Assembly: GCA_002498365.1 (NCBI GenBank)
Contig: DAHB01000003.1
Location: forward strand, 186,001 to 250,000
Reading direction: 5' to 3'
Source: Methanomassiliicoccaceae archaeon UBA421
GTDB taxonomy: Archaea > Thermoplasmatota > Thermoplasmata > Methanomassiliicoccales > Methanomethylophilaceae
DNA: 64,000 nt
Each line of letters starts with the position of its first letter. The stretch's first letter is position 1. The notes beneath the pieces are model-generated. The model saw only the letters and a program-made list of their open reading frames with translations, searched no databases and was not told the origin of the DNA. This document shows positions 31,363-39,877 of the stretch, piece after piece. The translations under genes and the position numbers were made by a program.

Positions 31363-33416
31363 TTTGCGTTCTTAGAGTAATGATGCCTGACCAGCGATGC
31401 GACCAGGAACATCGAGAGCACGATGCCCAGCAGGACGACGGCGGTGCCGTACTGGTTGGCGGTGGAGCCCGTCACCTCGCTGGCAAGGAAGTAGAGGTGG
31501 TACGGCAGCGCCATGATAGGCTCGAAAAGCGAGAACGACACCTGGGATTTGAATGCGACGGCCGCGGTGAACATGATGGGCGCCGTCTCTCCGGCGGCGC
31601 GTCCGAGGCTCAGGATTATCCCCGTGATGACTCCTCCGAGCGCGGCGGGGAGCACGACCTTGTATATGGCCTGCCATTTGCTGGAGCCCATGGCCATGGA
31701 AGCCTCGATAAGGCTCTTCGGCACGGCCGAGACGGCCTCCTCGGTGGTCTTGATTATGACCGGAAGAATCATGAACGCCAGGGTCACGGAGCCTGCGATG
31801 ACGGAGTATCCCCATCCGAGGGCCATGACAAGGGCGGACATACCAAAAAGTCCGAAGACGATCGACGGGGTGCCGTTGAGGGCGTCCACCGCATTGCGGA
31901 CCGTGCGCGTGAACTTGTTCTCGCGAGCGTACTGCGAAAGGTATATGCCTGCGCCGATGCCCAGGGGCAGGGCTATGACGGCGGTGAACGATATGAGCTC
32001 CAAGGTACCGGTTATCGCGGGCCAGATGCCCCCCTCGCGCCCGGAGTTGCTTGGCATTCCGAATATGAAATCGGTCGAAATGGCCGGAAGTCCCTTTACC
32101 AGGATGTCCCCGATAATGACCGCCAGCAGAATTAGCACGAAGACCATGAGCAGTTTCAGAGAAGTGTGCGCCGCCGTCTGTTTATCCGTGGAGCTCACGT
32201 ATCTCATTGCCCTGGACAAAAGGACGAATCCTGCCGTTATCGCCCCCGCCGAGAGCAGAGCCATATTGCTGGACATGAACAGTGAGAGCATCATCGATGC
32301 CAGTGCGAACAGTACGGCCGCGGACAGCATCGTCCTGATGACCGGTTTGGCCCTGTGGATGGCCCTGAGCGTCTCGTCGTCGATCCTGTCCAGGATCCTG
32401 CCTTTGAGGTCGAGGGAGTGTTTCGGAGCTTTGATTATCCCGAGCTTCCTCCTCGTCCTCCTGCCTATGGCGTTGGCGGTGAGATTGACCAAGATGACCG
32501 AAACGAGCAGCAGAAGGGCCACCGCGAACAGCGAAGAATAGTGGATGCCGTTGTAAACGACCTCGGGCATCTCCAATGCGACCGTGGCCGTCAGCGTCCT
32601 TATGTTGGAGAATATGTTGAACAGCGGCTCGGGGATGATCGGAGAGTTCCCGCTGACCATTATGACCGCCATGGTCTCGCCCATCGCCCTTCCGATGCCG
32701 AGTATGACCGCGGCTATGACCCCTGACGATGCCGCAGGGAGGATGACCTTCGTTGTAGTCTCCCATCCAGTGGCCCCCATTGCCAGTGAAGCGCGGCGGT
32801 ACGAGACGGGCACGGCGCGGATCGCGTCTTCCGACACGGATATAACGGTGGGAAGCGCCATTATGCCCAGCAGTATGGACCCGGCGAGCCAGGATGTGGA
32901 ATATTTAAGCTGGTCCGGGAAAAGGTCCAAAAGGAACGGGCAGAGCACGATCATACCGAAGAAACCGTATACGACGCTGGGTATCCCCGCGAAAACCTCG
33001 CACACGGGTTTGAGTATGTTCCTGACCCTCTCCGAAGCTATCTCCGAAAGATAGATGGCGGCCCCGACACCGAGGGGGACCGCGAACATTATGGAGCCTG
33101 CTGTCACGAGGACCGTGCCTGTTATGAGCGGAAGCGCCCCATAGTATCCGTGTCCTGGCTGCCATCTGTCGCCGGTAATGAACTCCCAGACGCCGATCTC
33201 CTTGAACGCCGGCAGGCTGAGACTCGTGATATAGACTATTATGAAAAATACTACGATCACGGCCGACAAGGCCGTGACCGTCAAAACAAGTTTGGGTATG
33301 GTGTCCGGGTTGAAACGGCGGGAGTTGATGCTCCTGCCCTTAACGTCCGGGGTCTCAAGCCCGGCACCGGTCTTTCCGACCTCTTCGAACCCGAACGCCA
33401 TATCACTGGAAGCCAT
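31356..33416 (-). CDS. Fused phosphate permease PstC-PstA
   Basis: A single 686-residue polypeptide holding both permease subunits of the Pst importer. Residues about 35-310 are PstC-like (ITGTVLVTAGSIMFAVPLGV, an EAA loop ASLAMGATGWETTTKVILPA). Residues about 400-680 are PstA-like (TGTLELISFTAVIALPLGIG, EAA loop ASMAMGSSKWQAIYKVVLPA). They are joined by a basic linker and about two extra hydrophobic helices near 345-390. There is no stop or frameshift between the halves. ATG 33416 has AAGGAGGT about 8 bases upstream. It is downstream of pstS and coupled to pstB. Confidence 0.93.
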   Translation of the reverse strand: MASSDMAFGFEEVGKTGAGLETPDVKGRSINSRRFNPDTIPKLVLTVTALSAVIVVFFIIVYITSLSLPAFKEIGVWEFITGDRWQPGHGYYGALPLITGTVLVTAGSIMFAVPLGVGAAIYLSEIASERVRNILKPVCEVFAGIPSVVYGFFGMIVLCPFLLDLFPDQLKYSTSWLAGSILLGIMALPTVISVSEDAIRAVPVSYRRASLAMGATGWETTTKVILPAASSGVIAAVILGIGRAMGETMAVIMVSGNSPIIPEPLFNIFSNIRTLTATVALEMPEVVYNGIHYSSLFAVALLLLVSVILVNLTANAIGRRTRRKLGIIKAPKHSLDLKGRILDRIDDETLRAIHRAKPVIRTMLSAAVLFALASMMLSLFMSSNMALLSAGAITAGFVLLSRAMRYVSSTDKQTAAHTSLKLLMVFVLILLAVIIGDILVKGLPAISTDFIFGMPSNSGREGGIWPAITGTLELISFTAVIALPLGIGAGIYLSQYARENKFTRTVRNAVDALNGTPSIVFGLFGMSALVMALGWGYSVIAGSVTLAFMILPVIIKTTEEAVSAVPKSLIEASMAMGSSKWQAIYKVVLPAALGGVITGIILSLGRAAGETAPIMFTAAVAFKSQVSFSLFEPIMALPYHLYFLASEVTGSTANQYGTAVVLLGIVLSMFLVASLVRHHYSKNAKW

Positions 33417-33529
33417 CGTAAGACCTCCTTGTCGATGCAACTGCGGAGAGCCCACAAACGCGAGTTATTTCCGTTGACGGTTTTTTGCTTGCTTTTTGTT
33501 CCTTCTTAGTTGCATCCATAGATATCATC

Positions 33530-34420
33530 TCACAGATCGGACATGCTTCCGAGGTTCACGTATCCGATCGACCCGCCGATGCTCTTGCAGAGCCCGAGCA
33601 TCGCTCCGGTGGAGTTCGTGGCAGAGTATCCCACCATGTTCTCGCCGAAATCGGCGACGGATATTCCCAGGGAAGCAGCCATCTTGGCATCGAAGGTCTC
33701 CCTGGTTCCGGACCCGTCCTCCCTGATTATGGGGGCGATCTCGAGGTCGTTGCCTCCAACCTCGCTCCAGTTCGTTATGTCGCCGTTGAATATCTCGGCA
33801 ATCTGGTCGATCGTCAGGTCGGTGACCCCGGCGGCCGCGTCGACAGCCAGGACGACCCCGTCCTTGGCTATGGTGGTCGCTGTAAGCACCGATTCGGAGG
33901 ACTTAAGGTCCCTGGACAGCATCCCGATGTCGGCGGTGCCGTTCATGACGGACGTGGCACCGGCCCCGGAGCCTCCGCCGGTGACGTTGATCGTCACACC
34001 GGGGTACTTTGCCTCATAGGCCTCTACGAACTTGACCATCACCGGCTGTATCGTGGTGGAGCCTGCCACATTGAGATCTCCGCTCTGAGATGTGGTCGTG
34101 TAATCCTGTGCCGTAAGTGCGACGAAACCTTCGTCAGCGACAATGGCCTGACCCTCCGCGCTCAGGATCCAGTTCATGAAGTCAAGGGCGAGACCGGTCG
34201 GGGCCCCGTCCGTCGCGAGTATAAGATTCCTCTGGATCTCATACGTGTCGTTCAGAACATTCTCCGAAGACGGCACTACGCCGTCCACTTTGATCGCTAT
34301 GCACTCTATCCCGGAGTCGCCGTTTCCGTCAGACCCCCATGCGAAGTAACCGGTACCTACGCCGATCCCTGCTCCGACGACCAAACAGATCGCCATCAAC
34401 GTTACCATTTTGCCTTCCAA
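33530..34420 (-). CDS. pstS: Circularly permuted phosphate-binding protein PstS
   Basis: A 296-residue substrate-binding protein anchored by an N-terminal helix (VTLMAICLVVGAGIGVGTGY). The order of PstS segments is rotated. Residues about 40-105 carry what is normally the C-terminus (IKVDGVVPSSENV, TYEIQRNLILATDGAP, LDFMNWILSAEGQAIV). The normal beginning follows (LNVAGSTTIQPVMVKF near 118, then GGGSGAGATS, DIGMLSRDL, IAKDGVVLAV, NWSEVGG, DGSGTRETF). The chain ends at SIGYVNLGSMSDL, the point that would normally join the first segment. Start TTG 34420 has GAGGTG 6-7 bases upstream. It is the first gene of the pst operon. Confidence 0.9.
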   Translation of the reverse strand: MEGKMVTLMAICLVVGAGIGVGTGYFAWGSDGNGDSGIECIAIKVDGVVPSSENVLNDTYEIQRNLILATDGAPTGLALDFMNWILSAEGQAIVADEGFVALTAQDYTTTSQSGDLNVAGSTTIQPVMVKFVEAYEAKYPGVTINVTGGGSGAGATSVMNGTADIGMLSRDLKSSESVLTATTIAKDGVVLAVDAAAGVTDLTIDQIAEIFNGDITNWSEVGGNDLEIAPIIREDGSGTRETFDAKMAASLGISVADFGENMVGYSATNSTGAMLGLCKSIGGSIGYVNLGSMSDL

Positions 34421-34743
34421 GGTTTACACCTCGTGTTATAGGAATGGTAGAATGCATATATACCTCATCGAATTATTATATGATGTACTATATATCAATA
34501 TATTCGTAATGTACGGTATATATTAGTTATAGTGCTATATTCCCGCGGAAGATCTGGCATCGATGATCGGTTCACAACCCCATCGTTATTGCGAACAAGA
34601 TTGTGAATATGTACCTATCGCATGAAAGCTGTGAAAGGTTATAAGAAAAACCGATCTGAGAACGATTCAATCTATATATAATAAAAAACAATTTACATAC
34701 TGATATAGATAAGCTTAAATCCGAACTGATCTCTAACAGCATC
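34421..34743. promoter_or_regulatory. Divergent pstS / phoU promoter region with ATGTAC repeats
   Basis: A 323-base AT-rich spacer. The minus-strand TATA GGTATATATGC (about 34454-34464) serves pstS. TATATATAATAAAAAA near 34673-34688 is the likely TATA region for the phoU-like gene. ATGTAC occurs at 34483-34488, 34509-34514 and 34609-34614; the first two lie within similar ATGTAC-N-TATATAT contexts 26 bases apart and the third is exactly 100 bases after the second. They are candidate binding sites for the phosphate regulator. Confidence 0.5.
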
Positions 34744-35745
34744 GTGGACGTAAGAAGAATACAGATCACCGGCGGATCGTCGTTCATGGTCACGCTTCCA
34801 AAAGATTGGGCTGATTCGGTAGGGCTGAAAAAGAACGATTCGGTAAGCCTCCAGGGCCAACCGGACGGGAGCATCGTCATCTACCCTCAGGGGGCCCGCA
34901 AGACGGCCGAACGGACGATAAAGACGATCGACGTCGACACCGTGAACGACAGGGAATATCTCTACAGGTTGCTCGTCGGCTCCTATATAGCCGGCCACAG
35001 CGCGATAGAGCTGAGGTCGTCGGGTCAGATATCGAGCATGGTCGCCGGAGTGGCCTCCTCCTTCACGCAGACCGCGATAGGCCTGGAGATCATGGACGAG
35101 AGCGACAACAGGATCCTCATAAAGGACCTGATGGACCAGACCGAGATGCGCCCCGCCAAATCGATAGAGCGCCTGAGGGTGCTTATCAAGAACCTTTTGA
35201 CGGACGTGCTGGACGATGCCGAGGCCAATAGGAAGAATATATTCGAAGGTCTCAACGACAAGGATAGGGAGATAGACCGCATAGATTGGCTGATCTCCCG
35301 TCAGGTCAACATATATCAGAAAGAGTACTCGCTCGCCCGTAAAATAGGCTCAAACCTTTGCGAGATAACCAGAAGCAATACCGCCAGCAGGGCGCTTGAA
35401 CGCATTGGCGACCATACTCTCCTCGTAGCCAAGAATCTCGACATCCTTCTCTCCGAACCCGGCACGTCGGAGGTCGTGAAAGAGATAATCTCGATCGGAA
35501 GGGAGGTGTGCGAGCAGATTTCGATGTCGGTCACCAACTGGCTGAACAAAGATATGGTGATGGCCAACAGATGCATCGAAGAGAGCACGCGCCTCGTCAA
35601 GCGCACCGAAGTGCTCTCAAGGATGGCCGCCAATCTGGACCAGAACGGAGGGATGGCCGCGAGCACGATCGCCGGAAGCCTCAGGCGCATGGCCGAATAT
35701 GCGATGGACCTATCCGAACTGGCGATAAATTCGGCCATGGACTGA
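34744..35745 (+). CDS. AbrB-PhoU phosphate uptake regulator
   Basis: A 333-residue protein. Residues 1-50 form an AbrB/SpoVT swapped-hairpin DNA-binding domain (VRRIQITGGSSFMVTLPKDW, then VGLKKNDSVSL). The remainder is the PhoU helical fold, with NDKDREIDRIDWLI near residue 175 and ASRALERIGDHTLLVAKNL near 215, where PhoU proteins bind metals. It is divergent from the pst operon, suggesting it represses or modulates phosphate uptake in response to transporter state. The start is GTG 34744. Confidence 0.92.
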   Translation: MDVRRIQITGGSSFMVTLPKDWADSVGLKKNDSVSLQGQPDGSIVIYPQGARKTAERTIKTIDVDTVNDREYLYRLLVGSYIAGHSAIELRSSGQISSMVAGVASSFTQTAIGLEIMDESDNRILIKDLMDQTEMRPAKSIERLRVLIKNLLTDVLDDAEANRKNIFEGLNDKDREIDRIDWLISRQVNIYQKEYSLARKIGSNLCEITRSNTASRALERIGDHTLLVAKNLDILLSEPGTSEVVKEIISIGREVCEQISMSVTNWLNKDMVMANRCIEESTRLVKRTEVLSRMAANLDQNGGMAASTIAGSLRRMAEYAMDLSELAINSAMD

Positions 35746-35782
35746 CCGTCAGTTATTATATCTCCCGAGCGTATGGAAGAAT

Positions 35783-36325
35783 ATGAAGACCGCGGTCGCG
35801 ATAACCGGCGCATCGGGCAGCATTTACGGGGTCCGTCTGCTTCAGAGACTTCCCGGCGAGAAGATGCTGATAGTGTCAAAGACCGCAAAGAAGATAATCC
35901 CCGCGGAAACGGGCATGTCCATGGAAGAGGTCTATGGTCTGGCGCACGAGGTGTACGAAGATGACGATCTTTTTGCCCCGCCTTCTTCCGGAAGCTTCAG
36001 ATACGACTGTCTTTTCGTCGCGCCCTGCAGCGAATCTTCGGTGGGAAAGTTCGCCAACGGCATAGCGGACACCCTGATATCCAGGGCTGTCAGCGTCCGC
36101 ATCAAGGAACGGGGCAGGCTTGTTCTGGTTATACGGGAGACGCCCAAGAGCCAGATCATGTTGGAGAACGAGCTGAAGCTCGCACGCTGCGGAGCCGTAG
36201 TGCTGGACGCGAATCCCGGTTTCTACTCCGTCCCGAAGACCGTGGACGACATCGTCGACTTCGTGGTCGGCAGGGCCATGGACTCCGCCGGGATAGACAA
36301 CGATATGTTCCTCAGATGGAAATGA
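35783..36325 (+). CDS. ubiX: UbiX-family flavin prenyltransferase
   Basis: A 180-residue enzyme that attaches a dimethylallyl group to FMN, making the prenylated cofactor of UbiD decarboxylases. Conserved segments are AVAITGASGSIYGVRLLQRL at the N-terminus, FVAPCSESSVGKFANGIADT near residue 77 and RGRLVLVIRETP near 110, with a late PGFYSVPKTVDDIVDFVVGR. In methanogens it also supports UbiD-like enzymes of menaquinone-like or other pathways. No ubiD is in the window. Its end abuts the convergent LeuRS gene. Confidence 0.93.
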   Translation: MKTAVAITGASGSIYGVRLLQRLPGEKMLIVSKTAKKIIPAETGMSMEEVYGLAHEVYEDDDLFAPPSSGSFRYDCLFVAPCSESSVGKFANGIADTLISRAVSVRIKERGRLVLVIRETPKSQIMLENELKLARCGAVVLDANPGFYSVPKTVDDIVDFVVGRAMDSAGIDNDMFLRWK

Positions 36326-39196
36326 TCATTCCAGATATATCGCCGGTCTTCCGGGGACTGCCGCAGACGACTTGCCCCTGGGATCGTACCTCGCGGTGTC
36401 GTCGGCGCTTAGCACCTTGACCGGCAGCCCGATCTCCTCGCTCATGAACTTCGACGCCTCCGACAATACGGAATACTCGTCCGAGTCCGAATAAAGCCTC
36501 AGCTTTGCAGGGGACTCCCTGACCATCTCGGATGCTACCTTTTTGGCGAGCTCGGATGCGGCCTTCCCGTTGTTCCTTATCTCGGGGTCGGCCATGGACT
36601 CTTTCGTGAGGCCGGGGATGGTAAGTCCGTTCCCGGACTCTGCCATGTCGGCGGCCAGAGAGTATATCTTCCTCTTCCAGGCGGACGCGGTGTAGATGTA
36701 GACGCTGGTCGCATCGATGGATGCGACCTTCCTTATCTGGGCCACGTCGGAGATCGTGGAACGTATGAGGTCCTCTCCATACTCGGCCGACAAGTCTGGC
36801 CCTCCCGATTCCGGATACGAGGAACTGGATACGAACCCTTCGAACCCGGCCATCTCCCAGAGCTCCTCCGCCATGTGGGGGGTTATCGGCATCATGCTCT
36901 GTATCCATACTTTAAGGGCATCGTTGATGGTCGCCTCGTCCGAACCGCCGCGCCTGACGTACCATCTGAGGTCGTTGAACATCTCGTAGTACGCCGTGGT
37001 CGCCAACTGCCTCAGGTCGTACTTTTCCATCGAGCTGCGGATGTTGGCGATGTGGACCTGGAACCTCGAATGGAGCCATCTGTCGATGTCCGACACGTCG
37101 CCGAAGACCTGCATCAGGTCCTCTGCGAAGGAATAGATGCGGTCCAGCCTCTGCTTGTAGGAGACGACGATCTCCTCGTTCCACTCGACGTCGACGAACA
37201 TCGATGCCACATGCGAATAGTATAAGCGCATCGCGTCCACGCCGAAGGCCTCCACCGCCCCGGGGATCGGCTGGGCGCCGCCCTTGGACTTGGAGATCTT
37301 GGACTTCTTGCCGGTGATGTACCAGTTGACGATTATCCCCTTGGGCTGCATGTCCTCCGGGAGTATCGCCATGTGGTTGAACAGGAAGACGGGGAAGTGC
37401 ACGGTCATGTGCTCCTTGCCGCCGAGGTTGACATCGAGGGGATACCAGTACTTCACGTCCTCGCGTATGTTCTTGAGAAGCGACACGCCGACCTTCGATT
37501 CTTCGGCGACCTCCTCCTCGTTACCCTTTCCGAGCATCACGTAATCGAAGAACTTCTCTGTCATGTTCTCCGGTTTTATGTTCCCGCTGTTGGCGTACAC
37601 CGATATGATGTAATACGCCGGGTACAGCGTCGAGTCGGATATTGCTTCGATGATCCATTTTTCGTCGAAGGGGAACCCGGTGCCGAGCCAGTTTCCCTGC
37701 CTGACGCAGGCGCGCTCCCGGAACCAATCAAGCACCCCGTGTATGTTGGCGTAGTATTCGGGAGGGTAGATCTCCATGTCCCTGCAGTGCGCGGACGTCC
37801 TCTCGGTCAGCTCTTTGTTACCATAGTCGATGAACCACTGGTCGTCCACTCTCTTTATGTGAACGGTCTCGCCGCACCTGCATACCACCTCTTCGGAAAG
37901 GTCGTGGAACAGTTCGGCCTCCCCGGAGTCTATCATCGCCTGCTTGATCTTCTCCTTGGCCTCGTCGACCCGCATTCCGGAATACGGCCCGCAGGTCTCT
38001 CTCATGCGGCCGGCGTGGAACCCGTCCTTGTAGACCTGTTTCTTGGCCTCGTCGAGCCTGGGGTCGTCGGGAGACGTTATGCCGAGGGCCTCAACGGCGT
38101 CCCTGGCTGGAAGGTCCCCGTATCCTTCGATCCTGATTATCGACACGGGGTTTATTGATGCGACGGTCTTCTCGTCGATCCCGTATTTGGCATATTCGCC
38201 GACGTGTTCTTTGATGTACTTCAGGTTGATCCAGTCGTCCGGAGAGTCTGAAGGCACGGAAGTGACCATCCCCGTTCCTACCTCCGGGTCGCAGAAGGTG
38301 GCCGGCAGGATCGGAATGATCCGTCCCACGATCGGCGCCTTGCATGTCCATCCGACCAGGTCGCGCCCCCTCACGGTGCCGAAGAACTGGATGTCGTCGA
38401 ACTGCATCGCCAGCTTGTCGGCCGCGGGCTTGGAGACCACCCAGAGTTCGCCCCTATGCATGACCTTGTAATATTCTGTATCGGGGTTGACCCAGAAGCA
38501 GACCTGGCCATAGACCGTCTCGGGCCTCAGGGTGGCCGCCACAAGTTTCATCTCCCCGAATTCGAACTTGAGCAGAGTGTATTCCTGGGTCTCCGCGTTG
38601 CCCCCTTTAGATATGTCCGTCTCCGACGCGTCTATGGCGACAGGGCCGCACTGGGAGCAGAAAGGCGCATAATAGGGTTTCTGGATGAGCAGTCCCGCCT
38701 CCATGAGCTTTCTGAACTGCCATTTTATGAATTTTCCGTAATCGGGATACAAGGTGCACGTGAACCTGCGCCAATCCGACAGGAACCCGAACCTTTTCCA
38801 GTAGTCGTTGACATAGACGTTGTTGAAGAAGTCGACCACAGACATGGGGTCCGTGAGACCTCTCAGCTGCTCGTCCGTGCAACCGTTGTCCTTCATGTAC
38901 TTTATGATGTCCGGGTCCTTGCGTTTGATCCTTGCGGCCAGGCTGATGGCGCCGTTGCCCGTGGCGTGCGTTCCGACCGGAAACATCACGTTGTAGCCGA
39001 GAAGCCTCTTGTCCCTGCCGATGGCATCGGCATACGTGTAGCCTCTGAGATGTCCGACATGCAGATAACCGGTCACCCCGGGATATGCGAATATTATCAT
39101 GAACTTAGGCCTCTCGTCGCGAGAGGCCATGTTTATCCCGGCCGCCGACCACTTGGCCTGCCATTTCTTTTCCACATCAGTATAGTCGCGCGCCAT
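36326..39196 (-). CDS. leuS: Leucyl-tRNA synthetase
   Basis: A 956-residue class I synthetase of the archaeal/eukaryotic LeuRS type. The HIGH-like motif is YLHVGHLRGYTYADAIGR near residue 40, the editing-domain stretch is TLRPETVYGQVCFWVNP near 220, and the KMSKS-like motif is KISKSKGGAQPIPG near 640. A putative zinc-binding CSQCGPVAID near residue 178 precedes the editing domain. ATG 39196 is chosen; the 12 codons upstream to 39232 are not family-like. It charges tRNA-Leu, one gene for which lies at 43166. Confidence 0.96.
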   Translation of the reverse strand: MARDYTDVEKKWQAKWSAAGINMASRDERPKFMIIFAYPGVTGYLHVGHLRGYTYADAIGRDKRLLGYNVMFPVGTHATGNGAISLAARIKRKDPDIIKYMKDNGCTDEQLRGLTDPMSVVDFFNNVYVNDYWKRFGFLSDWRRFTCTLYPDYGKFIKWQFRKLMEAGLLIQKPYYAPFCSQCGPVAIDASETDISKGGNAETQEYTLLKFEFGEMKLVAATLRPETVYGQVCFWVNPDTEYYKVMHRGELWVVSKPAADKLAMQFDDIQFFGTVRGRDLVGWTCKAPIVGRIIPILPATFCDPEVGTGMVTSVPSDSPDDWINLKYIKEHVGEYAKYGIDEKTVASINPVSIIRIEGYGDLPARDAVEALGITSPDDPRLDEAKKQVYKDGFHAGRMRETCGPYSGMRVDEAKEKIKQAMIDSGEAELFHDLSEEVVCRCGETVHIKRVDDQWFIDYGNKELTERTSAHCRDMEIYPPEYYANIHGVLDWFRERACVRQGNWLGTGFPFDEKWIIEAISDSTLYPAYYIISVYANSGNIKPENMTEKFFDYVMLGKGNEEEVAEESKVGVSLLKNIREDVKYWYPLDVNLGGKEHMTVHFPVFLFNHMAILPEDMQPKGIIVNWYITGKKSKISKSKGGAQPIPGAVEAFGVDAMRLYYSHVASMFVDVEWNEEIVVSYKQRLDRIYSFAEDLMQVFGDVSDIDRWLHSRFQVHIANIRSSMEKYDLRQLATTAYYEMFNDLRWYVRRGGSDEATINDALKVWIQSMMPITPHMAEELWEMAGFEGFVSSSSYPESGGPDLSAEYGEDLIRSTISDVAQIRKVASIDATSVYIYTASAWKRKIYSLAADMAESGNGLTIPGLTKESMADPEIRNNGKAASELAKKVASEMVRESPAKLRLYSDSDEYSVLSEASKFMSEEIGLPVKVLSADDTARYDPRGKSSAAVPGRPAIYLE

Positions 39197-39310
39197 AATC
39201 ACTACCCGACACTGGCGAGAAGAAGTACACACGGATTATATAGTATTCTGTCGATTGCACAGCAACACGTCATACTAAGAAAATAAGGCGTTTTTAATAG
39301 AAATGCCGTA

Positions 39311-39361
39311 GTCGGACAATGTAAGACAATGTCCGACAGTTTTATATATCCTGTCTTACAT
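39311..39361 (+). promoter_or_regulatory. Promoter of the RHH gene with GACA array and inverted repeats
   Basis: GACA occurs at 39315, 39325 and 39335, exactly 10 bp apart. GTCGGACA (39311-39318) is inverted as TGTCCGAC (39330-39337). ATGTAAGACA (39319-39328) is inverted as TGTCTTACAT (39352-39361), and these arms flank the TATA box TTTTATATAT (39340-39349). One face-of-helix array like this is what ribbon-helix-helix proteins bind, so autoregulation by the next gene is likely. Confidence 0.7.
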
Positions 39362-39418
39362 GTTATTACAGAGCCGAAAGGGATGGGACTCTACAAGCTC
39401 TGCGGTGAGGTGGGATGG

Positions 39419-39781
39419 ATGTCTGAAGACGCAAAGGTCACGCTCAGGATGGGACCCGAGGAACTCCAGTTGATGGACGACTATGTGGCTGAGCACCCGG
39501 AGGTCGGAACGAGGTCCAATTTCATACGCGCCGCCGTCCGGGCGTTCGTCGTCGGAGATGCACCCGACATCGACGGACGCACGGAGGAAAGCGGGATCTT
39601 CGTCCGCTTTTCCGAGGTACAGCTGAACGCCTTGTCCTTGCTGAAGGAAGAAGGGATATGCTTCAGCGAGGAGGAGTTCGTCAGAACATGCGTCCTGAAG
39701 AAGCTCGTCACGGAGGAGACCGAAAAGGAATCCGCCGTGAACGCCTTCAGGACCGCACAGCTTACCTCGAAGATGAAGTGA
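39419..39781 (+). CDS. Ribbon-helix-helix-type regulator
   Basis: A 120-residue protein. Residues 5-50 fit a ribbon-helix-helix DNA-binding fold: a short strand KVTLRMGPEELQLMDDYVAE, then a second helix SNFIRAAVRAFVVG. The C-terminal half repeats a similar pattern (IFVRFSEVQLNALSLLKEEG, SEEEFVRTCVLKKLV), so it may hold two RHH-like units. ATG 39419 has GAGGTG 6 bases upstream; ATG 39383 is another candidate. The promoter carries an operator-like array. It is followed at 96 bases by the FtsZ-like gene. Confidence 0.75.
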   Translation: MSEDAKVTLRMGPEELQLMDDYVAEHPEVGTRSNFIRAAVRAFVVGDAPDIDGRTEESGIFVRFSEVQLNALSLLKEEGICFSEEEFVRTCVLKKLVTEETEKESAVNAFRTAQLTSKMK

Positions 39782-39877
39782 AGAAAAAGGGATGGGATAT
39801 CGAGCGCCCCGGCGGAGGGATGGGACTTGTCCGCCGGATCGCTTGATCAAACACTTTAAAGAAGGGGGATGCACAGG

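Noticed and set aside
33403..33519. A 38-codon frame between pstS and the fused permease gene, starting MDATKKEQKASKK
   Set aside because: It has no clear ribosome-binding site, overlaps the permease start and shows no domain. Probably intergenic.
34528..34539. TATAGTGCTATA near phoU as a third copy of the CGTGCTA palindrome
   Set aside because: It shares GTGCTA only; arms and spacer differ, so I do not count it as the same operator.
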